Assembly (NCBI RefSeq): GCF_000428825.1
Contig: NZ_AUAR01000007.1
Location: 62,001-126,000, forward strand
Source: Desulfomicrobium escambiense DSM 10707
GTDB lineage: Bacteria; Desulfobacterota; Desulfovibrionia; Desulfovibrionales; Desulfomicrobiaceae
Direction: 5' to 3'
Length of the DNA: 64,000 nucleotides
The notes under the pieces were generated by a model. The model was not told the origin of the DNA. It saw nothing but the letters and a program-made list of their open reading frames with translations, and searched no databases. The position numbers and the translations under genes were made by a program. Below, one piece after another: positions 24,524 through 33,165 of the stretch (positions within the stretch are counted from its first letter, which is position 1; the number at the start of each line of letters is the position of its first letter).

Positions 24524-24546
24524 TCCCGGAATCGACATCAGCAACC

Positions 24547-24580
24547 AAGGCGGGACACATTGCTGTCCCGCCTTTTTTTC
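24547..24580 (+). terminator. Rho-independent terminator of uraA
   Basis: An 11-bp perfect stem (24547-24557 with 24564-24574) around a 6-base loop, followed by a T-run through 24579. Classical intrinsic terminator shape. Confidence 0.92.
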
Positions 24581-24598
24581 GTCATGTGGGGGAGAACA

Positions 24599-24772
24599 AT
24601 GAAGAGATTTTCACCCTGGCTCTGGATCGGCGGCATCGTCGGAGTTCTGACCATGGGGGCCCTGAGGTTTCTGGGCAAGAGCACCGACATCTTCGGGCTG
24701 CTGGCCGGTATGGCCGTGGTCATCGCAGTCCTGGCCTTCCTCGTCATCCGCTACGTGAACCGCAACTGGTGA
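24599..24772 (+). CDS. Small inner-membrane protein
   Basis: A 57-residue protein with a strong site (GGGGGAG) before its ATG. It is almost entirely two hydrophobic helices (about 7-22 and 33-51) with short basic ends (MKRF..., RYVNRNW). Function unknown. Its TGA overlaps the GTG start of the next gene, so the two are translationally coupled. The start lies only 19 bases past the uraA terminator. Confidence 0.6.
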   Translation: MKRFSPWLWIGGIVGVLTMGALRFLGKSTDIFGLLAGMAVVIAVLAFLVIRYVNRNW

Positions 24773-25716
24773 GCCGAAACGTGCATGACGCGAACCTGCG
24801 GGACACGGCAGCCCTGTGGGGACTGACGTTCGAGGCGATCCTGCCGGGCATCCCGATCCAGGGCAGCCCGGAACGCTGTCTGGACCGGATGGTGATCCGC
24901 ACGGATGCAGGCCCCTTCCTGCTTGAAGAGTTGAGCCCGGAGTCCGTCCCGCGCAAGACCGTCCTGGCAAGTCGCCTGGCCCATCTGGCCGGCGCGGGTC
25001 TGGCCGTGGCCGCACCCGTGCCCGGACGGGACGGGCGGCACGTGCAGCCCCGGAACGGTAAATTCTGGCAGCTGTCCCCGTATGTGCCGGGCATCGAACT
25101 CGACCGGGACACGTACTGGCGCGACGCCTGGCGCGGCGAAGCCCTGGCCAGCTATCTGGCAGACATGCGTCGCGCCGCCTGCGGAATGAATCTGGATGAA
25201 CCGCCCTTCGACATGGCCGCCTACGCCCGCCGCATCGAGACCGACACCCGCCGCCTGCACCCGCGGGTCCACGATCGTCTGGCCCGGATCTTCACGGCGC
25301 TCCACCTCGGATTGGCCGAATGCGGCCATCTGCCGGCCGTCTTCAGCCACGGCGACCCCCATCCCCTGAACGTCATCTGGGGGGAGAACCGGATCCTGGC
25401 GGCCATCGACTGGGAATTCTGCGGTCCCAAGTGCGCCCTCTACGACATGGCCCTGGTCCTGGGCTGCGTAGGCAGCGAGGGCGAAGGGGCGCTCGTAGGC
25501 CCATTTGTCCAGGCCTTTCTGGAAACGCTGCGATCAGAAGGCCTGCTCGGCAAAGAGATGGAAGCCCACCTGCCCACGTGGGTTCTTGCCCTGCGGACCG
25601 CCTGGCTGGCCGAGTGGCTGCGGCGCGGAGATACGGAGGCGGCGGAGTTCGAGGTCTTCTACATGGAGATTCTGGCACAGCCACTCTTGAGGAAAACGCC
25701 TGGATCGTGGCCATGA
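24769..25716 (+). CDS. Aminoglycoside phosphotransferase-family kinase
   Basis: A 315-residue protein with the kinase fold of APH/choline kinase relatives. The catalytic loop FSHGDPHPLNVIW and the metal site AIDWEFCGPKCALYDMA lie near residues 201 and 222. A GTG start overlaps the preceding stop (GTGA). Family members phosphorylate small molecules such as homoserine, choline or sugars, so substrate cannot be called; resistance to antibiotics is not implied. The next 244 bases to vgrG hold no gene I can support. Confidence 0.78.
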   Translation: MSRNVHDANLRDTAALWGLTFEAILPGIPIQGSPERCLDRMVIRTDAGPFLLEELSPESVPRKTVLASRLAHLAGAGLAVAAPVPGRDGRHVQPRNGKFWQLSPYVPGIELDRDTYWRDAWRGEALASYLADMRRAACGMNLDEPPFDMAAYARRIETDTRRLHPRVHDRLARIFTALHLGLAECGHLPAVFSHGDPHPLNVIWGENRILAAIDWEFCGPKCALYDMALVLGCVGSEGEGALVGPFVQAFLETLRSEGLLGKEMEAHLPTWVLALRTAWLAEWLRRGDTEAAEFEVFYMEILAQPLLRKTPGSWP

Positions 25717-25960
25717 AATGCGGCGGCCTCGGAGCCTGCAACCACGGGGCTTGAACGCCGCAAACTTCTGGGAAGCATCGGACCAATTCGTCCACCCTCA
25801 TGATCCGACAACCCCGCGCCTCCTATAGGGTTCCCTGTCCGGGCCAACGACACTGCCCATAACTTTCCCCGCATAATTCATTATTCTCCCGCATGTGCTT
25901 CTCCATCCGATGCTGGCAGAGTGTTTCGAAAACCTTCGACGCACAGCACCGGGAGGATCC

Positions 25961-28102
25961 ATGCCGCATCCGACAGCAGACAGTTCGTGGTTCACCTTCG
26001 AAGCCCCGGCCGATCACGCGTTCCGGGTGTTCGCCTTCACCGGGATCGAAGAGGCCCACCGGCCCTACGAGTTCGGGATCGAACTGGTGGACGAATCCTC
26101 GGGCGTCGACTTTACGGAACTCCTCGGCCAGCCCGCCTGCCTGTCCGTCGCCGACAAAAGCGGCGGGGTCCGCCATGTCCACGGCCTCATCCGCCACTTC
26201 GCGCAGCTCCATACCTCCAACCTCCGCACCCACTACCGCTGCCTGCTCGTCCCGCGCCTGTGGTTCCTGAGCCTGATCACGGACCACCGCATATTCCAGA
26301 ACATGAGCGTGCTCCAGATCATCGAGCAGATTCTGAAGGAGCAGAACTTCACCGGGAATTCCTACGCCTTCAAATGTTTCTTCGACTACGCTCCCCGCGA
26401 GTACTGCGTGCAGTACGGCGAAACGAGCCTGCATTTCATCTCCCGACTGTGCGAGGAGGAAGGCATCTACTTCTACTTCGAGCATTCCGCCGATCGGCAT
26501 GTGCTCTGCTTTTCAGACCGCGAGGGCGGGCCGATGATCGGCGGCGAGAGCCTGCTGCGCTTCCATCCCGGCGCCGGGACCGAGACGGACACGGCCGTGG
26601 TCCGGGAAGTCGAACTGAATCAGGCCGTTGTCAGCGACGCCTTCACCTTCCGGGAATGGAACTTCGAGAAGACACGCCTGGACCTTCAGGTCGGCCAGGC
26701 GGAGACGGATTCCGTCAAGGCCCCTGTCCCCGCAGGAATGACGCTGGAGCGATACCGCTATCCCCATCTGTACCAGTTGCAGAAAGACGGCAGGCGTTAC
26801 GCGGACATGGAGCTGCTACGCCATTTCAGTCTGAGCCGCTGGATCGATGTCCACACCGACGCGTCCCGGATGCTCCCCGGACATTCCTTCGAACTGTTCG
26901 GTCACCGCCGACCGGAACTCAACGCCCGCTGGTGGGTCGTGCGGGTCGAGCACCGCGGCGAGCAGCCGCAGGTGCTGGAGCACGAGGCTCCGGACCGGGG
27001 GATGACGTATGCGGCCAATGTCCGGGCCATCCCGATCACGACGCGCTTCGTGCCCGCGTCCGACCATCCCAAGATACGCATCCCGGAAAAGCAGACGGCC
27101 ATCGTGACGGGTCCCGATGGCGAGGAGATCTTCCCGGACCGGTACGGCCGGGTGAAGGTGCAGTTCCACTGGGACCGTCTGGACAGGCGCGACGAGAACA
27201 CGAGCTGCTGGATCCGCGTGTCCCAGGGTTGGGCCGGCGGCCAGTACGGCACCATGGCCATCCCACGGATCGGCCAGGAGGTTATCGTCTCATTCCTGGA
27301 GGGCGACCCGGACCGGCCCATCGTCACGGGCCGGGTCTACAACTCCGCCAACCCGGTCCCGTACTTCCTGCCCGAACACAAGACGCGCACGGTCTTCAAA
27401 TCCCTGTCCTCGCCGAGCGGGGTCGGCTTCAACGAACTGCGCGTGGAGGACAGGAAAGGCCAGGAAGAAATCTTCGTCCATGCCGAGAAGGACGTGAACG
27501 TGCACGTGAAAAACGACTGGAAGGAACACGTCCTGCGCGACCAGCACCGCACCATCGACCATTTTTCCTACTCACTCGTGAAGGGCGAAGATCAGCAGAC
27601 CGTGGAACAGGACCGCAAGGTCGAACTCCTGTCCGACGATCACCTGACGGTCAGGGGGAGCAGCCACAGCCGCTACGACGACTGGCTCCTCCAAGCCGGA
27701 ACCGAGTCCCACGTGGCGGCCGGCCGCAAGACCGTCATCGAGGCCGGCTCGGAACTGACCATCAAGGCCGGTGGCGGCTTCATCAGGATCGACCCTTCAG
27801 GCGTGTACGTTGGCGGGACCAAGGTCAGGATCAACTCGGGCGGGAGTCCGGGGGTGGGAAGCGGAGCGAGGCCCCTGCTTCCTATACCACCCGAATATGT
27901 GGGCAAATACACGGAACATTTTGTCCTGCAGGACAATGAAAGTCGGTTTTGGGTCAACATGCCGTATGAGATATTGATGGAAGGCGACGAAATCGTTTCC
28001 GGAACGACGGATATGCAGGGAAGAACGCACGTTGAGGTTGACAAGTGTGTCAAGGAAGTTCGTCTCGGCTTGTCATCTGCTTTTAATGCTGATTTGGAGT
28101 AA
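25961..28102 (+). CDS. vgrG: Type VI secretion tip protein VgrG
   Basis: A 713-residue spike protein. Domains: gp27-like N-terminal half (about 15-370), OB-fold gp5-like core with WGRVKVQFHWD-type pattern here as RYGRVKVQFHWDRLD near 388 and QGWAGGQYGTMAIPRIGQEV near 424, then a DUF2345-like beta-helix (about 490-640; VHAEKDVNVHVKND), and a C-terminal extension of about 65 residues resembling cargo-adaptor tails (FVLQDNESRFWVNMPYEILM). GGGAGG precedes the ATG. Codon use and GC fall abruptly near 27900, and the next genes are AT-rich. No other T6SS structural gene or PAAR protein is in the window, so this is an orphan vgrG island. Confidence 0.93.
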   Translation: MPHPTADSSWFTFEAPADHAFRVFAFTGIEEAHRPYEFGIELVDESSGVDFTELLGQPACLSVADKSGGVRHVHGLIRHFAQLHTSNLRTHYRCLLVPRLWFLSLITDHRIFQNMSVLQIIEQILKEQNFTGNSYAFKCFFDYAPREYCVQYGETSLHFISRLCEEEGIYFYFEHSADRHVLCFSDREGGPMIGGESLLRFHPGAGTETDTAVVREVELNQAVVSDAFTFREWNFEKTRLDLQVGQAETDSVKAPVPAGMTLERYRYPHLYQLQKDGRRYADMELLRHFSLSRWIDVHTDASRMLPGHSFELFGHRRPELNARWWVVRVEHRGEQPQVLEHEAPDRGMTYAANVRAIPITTRFVPASDHPKIRIPEKQTAIVTGPDGEEIFPDRYGRVKVQFHWDRLDRRDENTSCWIRVSQGWAGGQYGTMAIPRIGQEVIVSFLEGDPDRPIVTGRVYNSANPVPYFLPEHKTRTVFKSLSSPSGVGFNELRVEDRKGQEEIFVHAEKDVNVHVKNDWKEHVLRDQHRTIDHFSYSLVKGEDQQTVEQDRKVELLSDDHLTVRGSSHSRYDDWLLQAGTESHVAAGRKTVIEAGSELTIKAGGGFIRIDPSGVYVGGTKVRINSGGSPGVGSGARPLLPIPPEYVGKYTEHFVLQDNESRFWVNMPYEILMEGDEIVSGTTDMQGRTHVEVDKCVKEVRLGLSSAFNADLE

Positions 28103-28105
28103 TAT

Positions 28106-28498
28106 ATGACTGAGCATGTCAAAAATAAATATATGAAAAAATTTATTCTCATTCTTATTGTTATGTTTATGTTTTACTTCACAATTCCAATAATTTTTGA
28201 ATTTTATAAAAAATTAGGCGCGAGAAAGTTATCTGAAAAATTCAGCCCTGGAGAAAGATATAAAGTCGAATATTACATACCTCTTGATTATAAATATTTA
28301 TTATTTCCTTTTGATAGTCCATTTTTTGTTAAAATTTATGATTTTAAAGAGAAAAAATATATTTTCGAGAGCGATGTTTATGAAATGGGTCAAGGGACAG
28401 GTATATCTTGGCCACAAAGAGGTCTCCCTAACATTATAGTTGGGACAGGCATAATAACTCACGATTTAGAATTGGAGGAATATCATGCCGCTCCGTAG
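28106..28498 (+). CDS. AT-rich small membrane-anchored protein behind vgrG
   Basis: A 130-residue protein starting three bases after the vgrG stop, with GGAG inside the vgrG end. One membrane helix (about 11-28) is followed by a soluble part with aromatic strands (YYIPLDYKYLLFPFDSPFF) and GTGISWPQRGLPNIIVGTG. Its composition is far AT-richer than the genome. The layout resembles small proteins of unknown function found with T6SS effectors (DUF6201-like by memory, uncertain). It overlaps the next gene by 14 bases. Possible roles: chaperone, adaptor or immunity factor. Confidence 0.6.
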   Translation: MTEHVKNKYMKKFILILIVMFMFYFTIPIIFEFYKKLGARKLSEKFSPGERYKVEYYIPLDYKYLLFPFDSPFFVKIYDFKEKKYIFESDVYEMGQGTGISWPQRGLPNIIVGTGIITHDLELEEYHAAP

Positions 28499-29432
28499 TG
28501 AGTCTGTTGATGTATTTTTAGAATCCACTTTTTCAGCGATATCACGCCTCAGCGATGCAAATATTTCTGAGGGCAAGATCGTTGTTATCAACAGACTGAA
28601 AATGACAGATCTGCCAAAAGTGATGACCAAGATGGGATGGACTGTCGCGCCACAATTGATGGAGCGATGGTTTGAAAGTGATGCATTCGTATTAGACGAA
28701 TATTTGAGGAAAAAATATTTTGATGATCCTCTAGATATCCCTGCTATCCATTATAACGATAAAATAGTGACCATGGAGTGGGCACTCACATTCGAACGCG
28801 TAAGAAATGAATATGACAATATTTTTCGAAATATAAATACAGTAGCAGCAATAAAGAAATTGAAAGACCACGTAATCAATCACAAATTATTTGATGATGG
28901 TTCGCGCTTAGGCAATATCGGCATGAACGCCCGTGAACTCAACGCCCATTGCCAGATCCAAACCCAGATGTTTGGCTCACGCACGGATACCATTGACGAT
29001 CTGTATGGTGCCATCGGGTTGGGCATGCTGCAGCTTGCCGTCGTCGGCGAAGTGCAGCGCGGCATCAACAAAGATTCATTTCGGGTGGACAATATCGGAG
29101 TGTATCTCAAAGACGCCTATGAGTTCAATGGGTTTCAGTTTCTTGGATGTTGGACCAACGAGAAGACATTCGGAAAGGCTGAAATATTGGGTCGTGCAGC
29201 GGCTCAAGCATATCGATTGAAGTCTCCGGAAGCTGCACTGGCTGCAAAATTCATCAAGACGGACCAGCCTGTGTTTCATGTTCACAATCATGACTTTCGA
29301 AACTACCGGGAAAAGCATGGAAAGGGTGGCGATTTCATCATCTATTCCGATGTGAAATGGACTCCCGGATACGGCTTGACAATCCCGCTTGGAGATGCGC
29401 TGCGAAACGTCCCCGCGTTTGCGGGATCATGA
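28485..29432 (+). CDS. Candidate T6SS effector, DUF6402-like
   Basis: A 315-residue protein with a strong site (GGAGGAATATC) before the ATG. The first 140 residues include MTKMGWTVAPQLMERWF; the second half has VYLKDAYEFNGFQFLGCWT and an ending HNHDFRNYREKHGKGGDF, a pattern I recall from DUF6402 proteins found next to vgrG. No known toxin catalytic motif was recognised; the His-rich HVHNHDF stretch could bind metal. Placement directly behind vgrG, AT-rich codons and the following membrane protein suggest a VgrG-delivered cargo. Function is inference. Confidence 0.6.
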   Translation: MPLRSESVDVFLESTFSAISRLSDANISEGKIVVINRLKMTDLPKVMTKMGWTVAPQLMERWFESDAFVLDEYLRKKYFDDPLDIPAIHYNDKIVTMEWALTFERVRNEYDNIFRNINTVAAIKKLKDHVINHKLFDDGSRLGNIGMNARELNAHCQIQTQMFGSRTDTIDDLYGAIGLGMLQLAVVGEVQRGINKDSFRVDNIGVYLKDAYEFNGFQFLGCWTNEKTFGKAEILGRAAAQAYRLKSPEAALAAKFIKTDQPVFHVHNHDFRNYREKHGKGGDFIIYSDVKWTPGYGLTIPLGDALRNVPAFAGS

Positions 29433-29501
29433 TCGGCATCCGATGTGTCAACGGAACTCTCAAGGACGATATTTGAAACGCTCAATGGAAGGATAAACCG
29501 A

Positions 29502-30038
29502 ATGAACACTCCAAAAATTCGAAAAGCGATATCAATCCTTATAATTTATCTGTTTTCTAGTTACTCTATCTTGTCACTTTTGTACTACTTTCTTGATATA
29601 TATTATTCATATTTACAAATGCCAGTAGGTGTATTTGGTTTTTTGCCAAGAATGATAATGTATCATTACATATACCCATATCAATATATATTTGTATGCG
29701 CGCTATCGTATAGCGCACTTTCAACAGCCTGGTCTTATATTTTCTGGAGGCAAATTGGATTAAAAAGGTTTTTATCTATAAATTTTGTTATTATTTTATC
29801 GATAATTCTCAGCTCAATACCTGGAGGTATTCTTTGGGTAATCCACGACATGCACGCTGGATTTTTTCCGACAGGTGTTCGATTTTGGAAAGATATATAT
29901 AATGGAGCAGTATCAGGACTGAGCATTGGATGGTTATTAACTTTACTTTCAATACCTTACAATATAATAGGCCATGTCATTGGATTATTCGCGACTAGTT
30001 TTATAGAAAAATCAACACGGGCATGGAGAACAAGATAG
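29502..30038 (+). CDS. Polytopic membrane protein, candidate immunity protein
   Basis: A 178-residue, very AT-rich protein with about four membrane helices (about 8-30, 56-78, 92-115, 135-165). GGAAGGA lies eight bases before the chosen ATG; an upstream in-frame ATG at 29445 is possible. It follows the putative effector by 69 bases. Inner-membrane proteins in this position often protect against a membrane- or periplasm-acting effector, but no homology was recognised. Confidence 0.55.
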   Translation: MNTPKIRKAISILIIYLFSSYSILSLLYYFLDIYYSYLQMPVGVFGFLPRMIMYHYIYPYQYIFVCALSYSALSTAWSYIFWRQIGLKRFLSINFVIILSIILSSIPGGILWVIHDMHAGFFPTGVRFWKDIYNGAVSGLSIGWLLTLLSIPYNIIGHVIGLFATSFIEKSTRAWRTR

Positions 30039-30198
30039 CGCATGGCAATAAGAGCACTGAGCAAACAAAAAATGAGCCATACCTGAAGTTGAAATGCAGC
30101 GTCCCGCGTCCGGCAGGTCTTGAAGTTCCGGTCTGGTGCGCTAGATTCTTTCGGTGGCATCCAAACCTTCCGCCGGATTCTTCGCCACGGAGCATGCC

Positions 30199-30604
30199 AT
30201 GGGCATCGACGCCATTATCAGCCTCGCCGTGTTCGGCGGCCTCGTCGTCTGTATCAGCGCCAACGTGATACACATGCCCCTGGCCGGACTCGGCGTAGCA
30301 TCCTCATGGCGATGGGCATCATGACCCCAGAAGTGCGCAGCGCGGGCATCCTGGCCTCGGCCGACCTGGCCGCCGGAGGCGCGGGCGTCCCGGCGAAGCC
30401 AAAGGCGTCATGCTGGCCATGCTTTTCGTGGTGACTCCGGGAGGCAACACGACCATGATCGGCGCGGCGCCGAACATCATCGCGGTCACGGCGGCGCGCA
30501 AGGCGGGCGAAGCCGTCACCTTCGGCTCCTTCGCCTGACTAGCCGCGCCTGTGATCCTCATTCAGCTGGCCGCGGCCGCGGTGTGGATTTCCTGGAAGAT
30601 TTGA
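30199..30604 (+). pseudogene. Decayed anion permease (SLC13/ArsB-like) remnant
   Basis: Broken fragments in different frames. The first, from 30199, reads MGIDAIISLAVFGG and covers a first membrane helix; after a frame change the sequence continues with IMTPEVRSAGIL and then TPGGNTTMIGAAPNIIAVTAA, the signature of SLC13/ArsB-type ion transporters (G-N-T/S-xx-G-x-x-x-N). An in-frame stop interrupts LAAPVILIQLAAAAVWISW near the end. Most of the gene is missing (about 135 of more than 400 codons), so internal deletion plus frameshifts and a stop are visible. Confidence 0.65.
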
Positions 30605-30609
30605 ATGGG

Positions 30610-32007
30610 TCAGCGGCGGTCGGAGGAAGGCCCGCCCGAATCGAAAATCTCGCCGTAAACCGCCGCCCGCGCCCGGGCAGCGGCGTCCAGCACCCCCACC
30701 CGTGAATCGACGAAATCATAAACTTTTGGTTGAGCTTTTCCAATGGACGGCCGCAGCACACGTCCCAGGTACTGGATGAGGCGGCCGCTGAATTTGACGG
30801 GCGTGGCCAGAAAAAGGGAGGTCAGGTTGCTTGCGTCGAAGCCCTCGCCGATGAGCTGGCCCGTGGCGAAGACGACCTTTTCGCGGCCGTCCTGAATGCG
30901 GCCGACCAGGCTCTTGCGCTCGGGCAGGGGCGTGTCGCCCGTCAGCACGGCGCCTTCAATGCCGTGACGCTGGGCCAACATGGCCTGCAGCGCGCGGCAG
31001 TGCCCCTTGCGGTCGGATAGCACCAGGGCTACCCCGCCGCCCGCGCGGATTTCGCGATCCACCTCGTCGACAATGAGAATGTTGCGCTCCCAGTCCTCGG
31101 TCAGGTCAGCGATGATGAGGGCGTATTCCTCCGAAGGGTCCCGGCGGGTGAAAAATTCCGTGGGCCTGATGCAAATCTCCGGGCGCAGGATGGCCCCGCT
31201 GTCCATGAGGTCTTCGCCGTCGATGCGGGCGTGCATGGCGCCCAGGTGCCAGAAGATGAGCTGCGTCAGACCGTCGCGGCGATACGGCGTGGCCGAGAGG
31301 CCCAGGCTGTAGGCGCTGTCGAAGGCCGTCACGGCCGTCGTGAACGTTCGGCTGGGAGCGCGGTGACACTCGTCGACCACCAGATGCCCGACGCGTTTTT
31401 TCAGCTCCTTGGCCCTGGCGTAGACCGACTGGACCGTGGCCACGGTGACGCGCTCGCCAACGCGGCTCTTGCCGCTCCCGATCATGCCGACCTCGCGGGC
31501 CGGGATGCCCAGGAACTGCTCGATGCGCTCCACCCACTGCATGGCCAGGTCGCGGGTGTGCACGATGATCAGGGCAGGCTGGCGGCGGCTGGCGATGAGG
31601 GACAGGCCGCAGACGGTCTTGCCGGCTCCGGTGGGCGCGCAGAGGGTGCCGAAGCGTCGGCGCAGCATGGCCTCGCAGGCCGTGCGCTGGTAGGGGCGCA
31701 ACTCCCCGGAAAAAGCAAAGTCCACCTCGGGCAGGCTGCGGCGCTCGTCCTCGTACTCGACAGTCTCGCCCTGCTCGGCGCAGATGCGCGCCAGACGCTC
31801 GCCGTAGCCGCGCGGCACGATGAGCCCGCCGCACTTGCGGGCCGAGTAGAACTTGAGGTGCCGGGAGACGCGGAAATTGGTGCGGCCCATCTTCAGGTTT
31901 TCGAGCCACTTGGGGTTCTCCAGCGTCAGCTCGGCCATGACCGCGTCCTTCACGGACTCAGGCATGTCGGACAGGAAAAGCTTGTGGCTGATCCGGCAGC
32001 GCATCAC
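30610..32007 (-). CDS. DEAD/DEAH-box helicase, XPB/RadD-like
   Basis: A 465-residue superfamily 2 helicase. Motif I APTGAGKT near residue 125, motif Ia HTRDLAMQW, motif II DECHR near 203, motif III SATPYRRD, and C-terminal motif V/VI TGQLIGEGFDASN...IQYLGRVLRP. An N-terminal ~100-residue extension of unknown fold precedes the helicase core, as in the family of restriction-type or RadD/XPB-like enzymes. A GTG (32007) or ATG (32004) start overlaps the thioesterase stop, so the pair is coupled. Role in DNA repair is inference. Confidence 0.85.
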   Translation of the reverse strand: MMRCRISHKLFLSDMPESVKDAVMAELTLENPKWLENLKMGRTNFRVSRHLKFYSARKCGGLIVPRGYGERLARICAEQGETVEYEDERRSLPEVDFAFSGELRPYQRTACEAMLRRRFGTLCAPTGAGKTVCGLSLIASRRQPALIIVHTRDLAMQWVERIEQFLGIPAREVGMIGSGKSRVGERVTVATVQSVYARAKELKKRVGHLVVDECHRAPSRTFTTAVTAFDSAYSLGLSATPYRRDGLTQLIFWHLGAMHARIDGEDLMDSGAILRPEICIRPTEFFTRRDPSEEYALIIADLTEDWERNILIVDEVDREIRAGGGVALVLSDRKGHCRALQAMLAQRHGIEGAVLTGDTPLPERKSLVGRIQDGREKVVFATGQLIGEGFDASNLTSLFLATPVKFSGRLIQYLGRVLRPSIGKAQPKVYDFVDSRVGVLDAAARARAAVYGEIFDSGGPSSDRR

Positions 32008-32435
32008 GCCTGCGACCCCAAAAGTGTGGCGAAACTCTCGGGAACCCGCGCGACCTTTCGCGCCGCGTAGTCGAAGCAGACCATGCCCGTCTTGACCACG
32101 GCGATCTCGGCCGCGTCGGACACACGGGTCAACCGATAGACCAGCTCAAAACCCGAGCGCCGCACTTCCGTGACACCCAAGTCAACATCCAGTTCGTCGC
32201 CCAGGAAAGCCTCGGCCCGGAAAAGCAGGGCCGCGTCGGCCATGATAAGCCCCGCCCCGCCCACGTCCTTCTCGGACAGCCCCAGGGACGACAGCCACAT
32301 CACCCGCGCCTCGTGCGCCAGCCCCAGCACCCGGTCATTGCCCAAGTGCCCCCCGTAATTCACGTCCGAAACCCGCACCGCCAGCCGCGCCCGGAAGAGC
32401 CACGCCTGCGGCGTCTCAATCTGCACTCGCGCCAT
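32004..32435 (-). CDS. 4HBT-type acyl-CoA thioesterase
   Basis: A 143-residue hotdog thioesterase. The signature SDVNYGGHLGNDRVLGLAHEAR near residues 23-44 matches the 4HBT family (Asp and the following N/GGH region). Such enzymes hydrolyse acyl-CoA or 4-hydroxybenzoyl-CoA; substrate is not predictable. Its stop overlaps the helicase start. A 9-bp tandem repeat block lies 10 bases upstream of the start codon, leaving little room for a normal ribosome site. Confidence 0.82.
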   Translation of the reverse strand: MARVQIETPQAWLFRARLAVRVSDVNYGGHLGNDRVLGLAHEARVMWLSSLGLSEKDVGGAGLIMADAALLFRAEAFLGDELDVDLGVTEVRRSGFELVYRLTRVSDAAEIAVVKTGMVCFDYAARKVARVPESFATLLGSQA

Positions 32436-32444
32436 ATTTTACCA

Positions 32445-32486
32445 GTCCATCCCGTCCATCTCGTCCATTGCGTCCATATAGTCCAT
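32445..32486 (-). repeat. Five-unit 9-bp tandem repeat
   Basis: Five GTCCAT cores on the plus strand at an exact 9-base period (32445, 32454, 32463, 32472, 32481), i.e. ATGGACNNN units on the minus strand. It lies between the ktrA stop and the thioesterase start. The same repeat, also five units, is found at 43872-43916. Confidence 0.85.
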
Positions 32487-32503
32487 CATCCACCGTCTGC
32501 CCT

Positions 32504-33157
32504 TCAGGATACAAGCCCCTCCAAACTCTCCCCCCGCCCGATGACCGCCAGCGTGTCCCCCTGCTGCAGGGCCGCATCAGCCTTGGGCACGAACACGAAA
32601 TGCTGTTCGTCAGCCGCCCGCACGGCCACGACCTGGATGCCGTAGGCATTGGTCAGGTTCAGCTCGCGCAGGTTCTTGCCGGCCCACTTGTCGACCACCA
32701 GTTCCTTCAGAATGACGTTTGTGCCCAGCGGCAGGTAGTCGATGAGGCCCGGCACGGCCAGCTTGGCGGCCAGTTGTTCGGCGGCGTAGCGTTCGGGGAA
32801 GATGACCGAATCGGCCCCGACCTTGCGCAACACCTTCTCGTGGTCGTGGCTGATGGCCTTGACCGTGACGCTGCGGCAACCCAGCTCCTTCAGGAACAGG
32901 GTGACGAGGATGCTCGCCTCCATGGAATGCCCAGTGCTGACGATGACCTCCGGCAGTTCGCCGAAACCCAGCTGCTGCAGGGCCGTCTTGTCCACGGCCT
33001 CGGCCTGGTAGGCGTGAGTCAGGGTCTCGGCCGCGGCCTTGACCTTTTCTGGGTCGCTGTCCAGGCCCACGACCTGCTGCCCATGCGCCATGAGGGACCG
33101 GGCCAGACTCAAGCCGAACTTGCCCAGGCCCACCACTCCGAATTCCTTGCGTGCCAT
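32504..33157 (-). CDS. ktrA: K+ uptake regulatory subunit (KtrA/TrkA-like)
   Basis: A 217-residue RCK protein that gates the K+ channel subunit. RCK-N at 1-130 with the nucleotide loop GLGKFGLS and the acidic ribose site GLDSD (residue ~33); RCK-C at 135-217. One RCK pair, as in KtrA, not two as in TrkA. It starts nine bases after the channel gene and is surely cotranscribed. Nucleotide binding controls opening in characterised systems. Confidence 0.9.
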   Translation of the reverse strand: MARKEFGVVGLGKFGLSLARSLMAHGQQVVGLDSDPEKVKAAAETLTHAYQAEAVDKTALQQLGFGELPEVIVSTGHSMEASILVTLFLKELGCRSVTVKAISHDHEKVLRKVGADSVIFPERYAAEQLAAKLAVPGLIDYLPLGTNVILKELVVDKWAGKNLRELNLTNAYGIQVVAVRAADEQHFVFVPKADAALQQGDTLAVIGRGESLEGLVS

Positions 33158-33165
33158 ATGATCTC

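Noticed and set aside
25961-30038. Prophage tail module
   Set aside because: VgrG resembles phage spikes, but there are no other phage structural, integrase or lysis genes nearby; T6SS cargo fits better.
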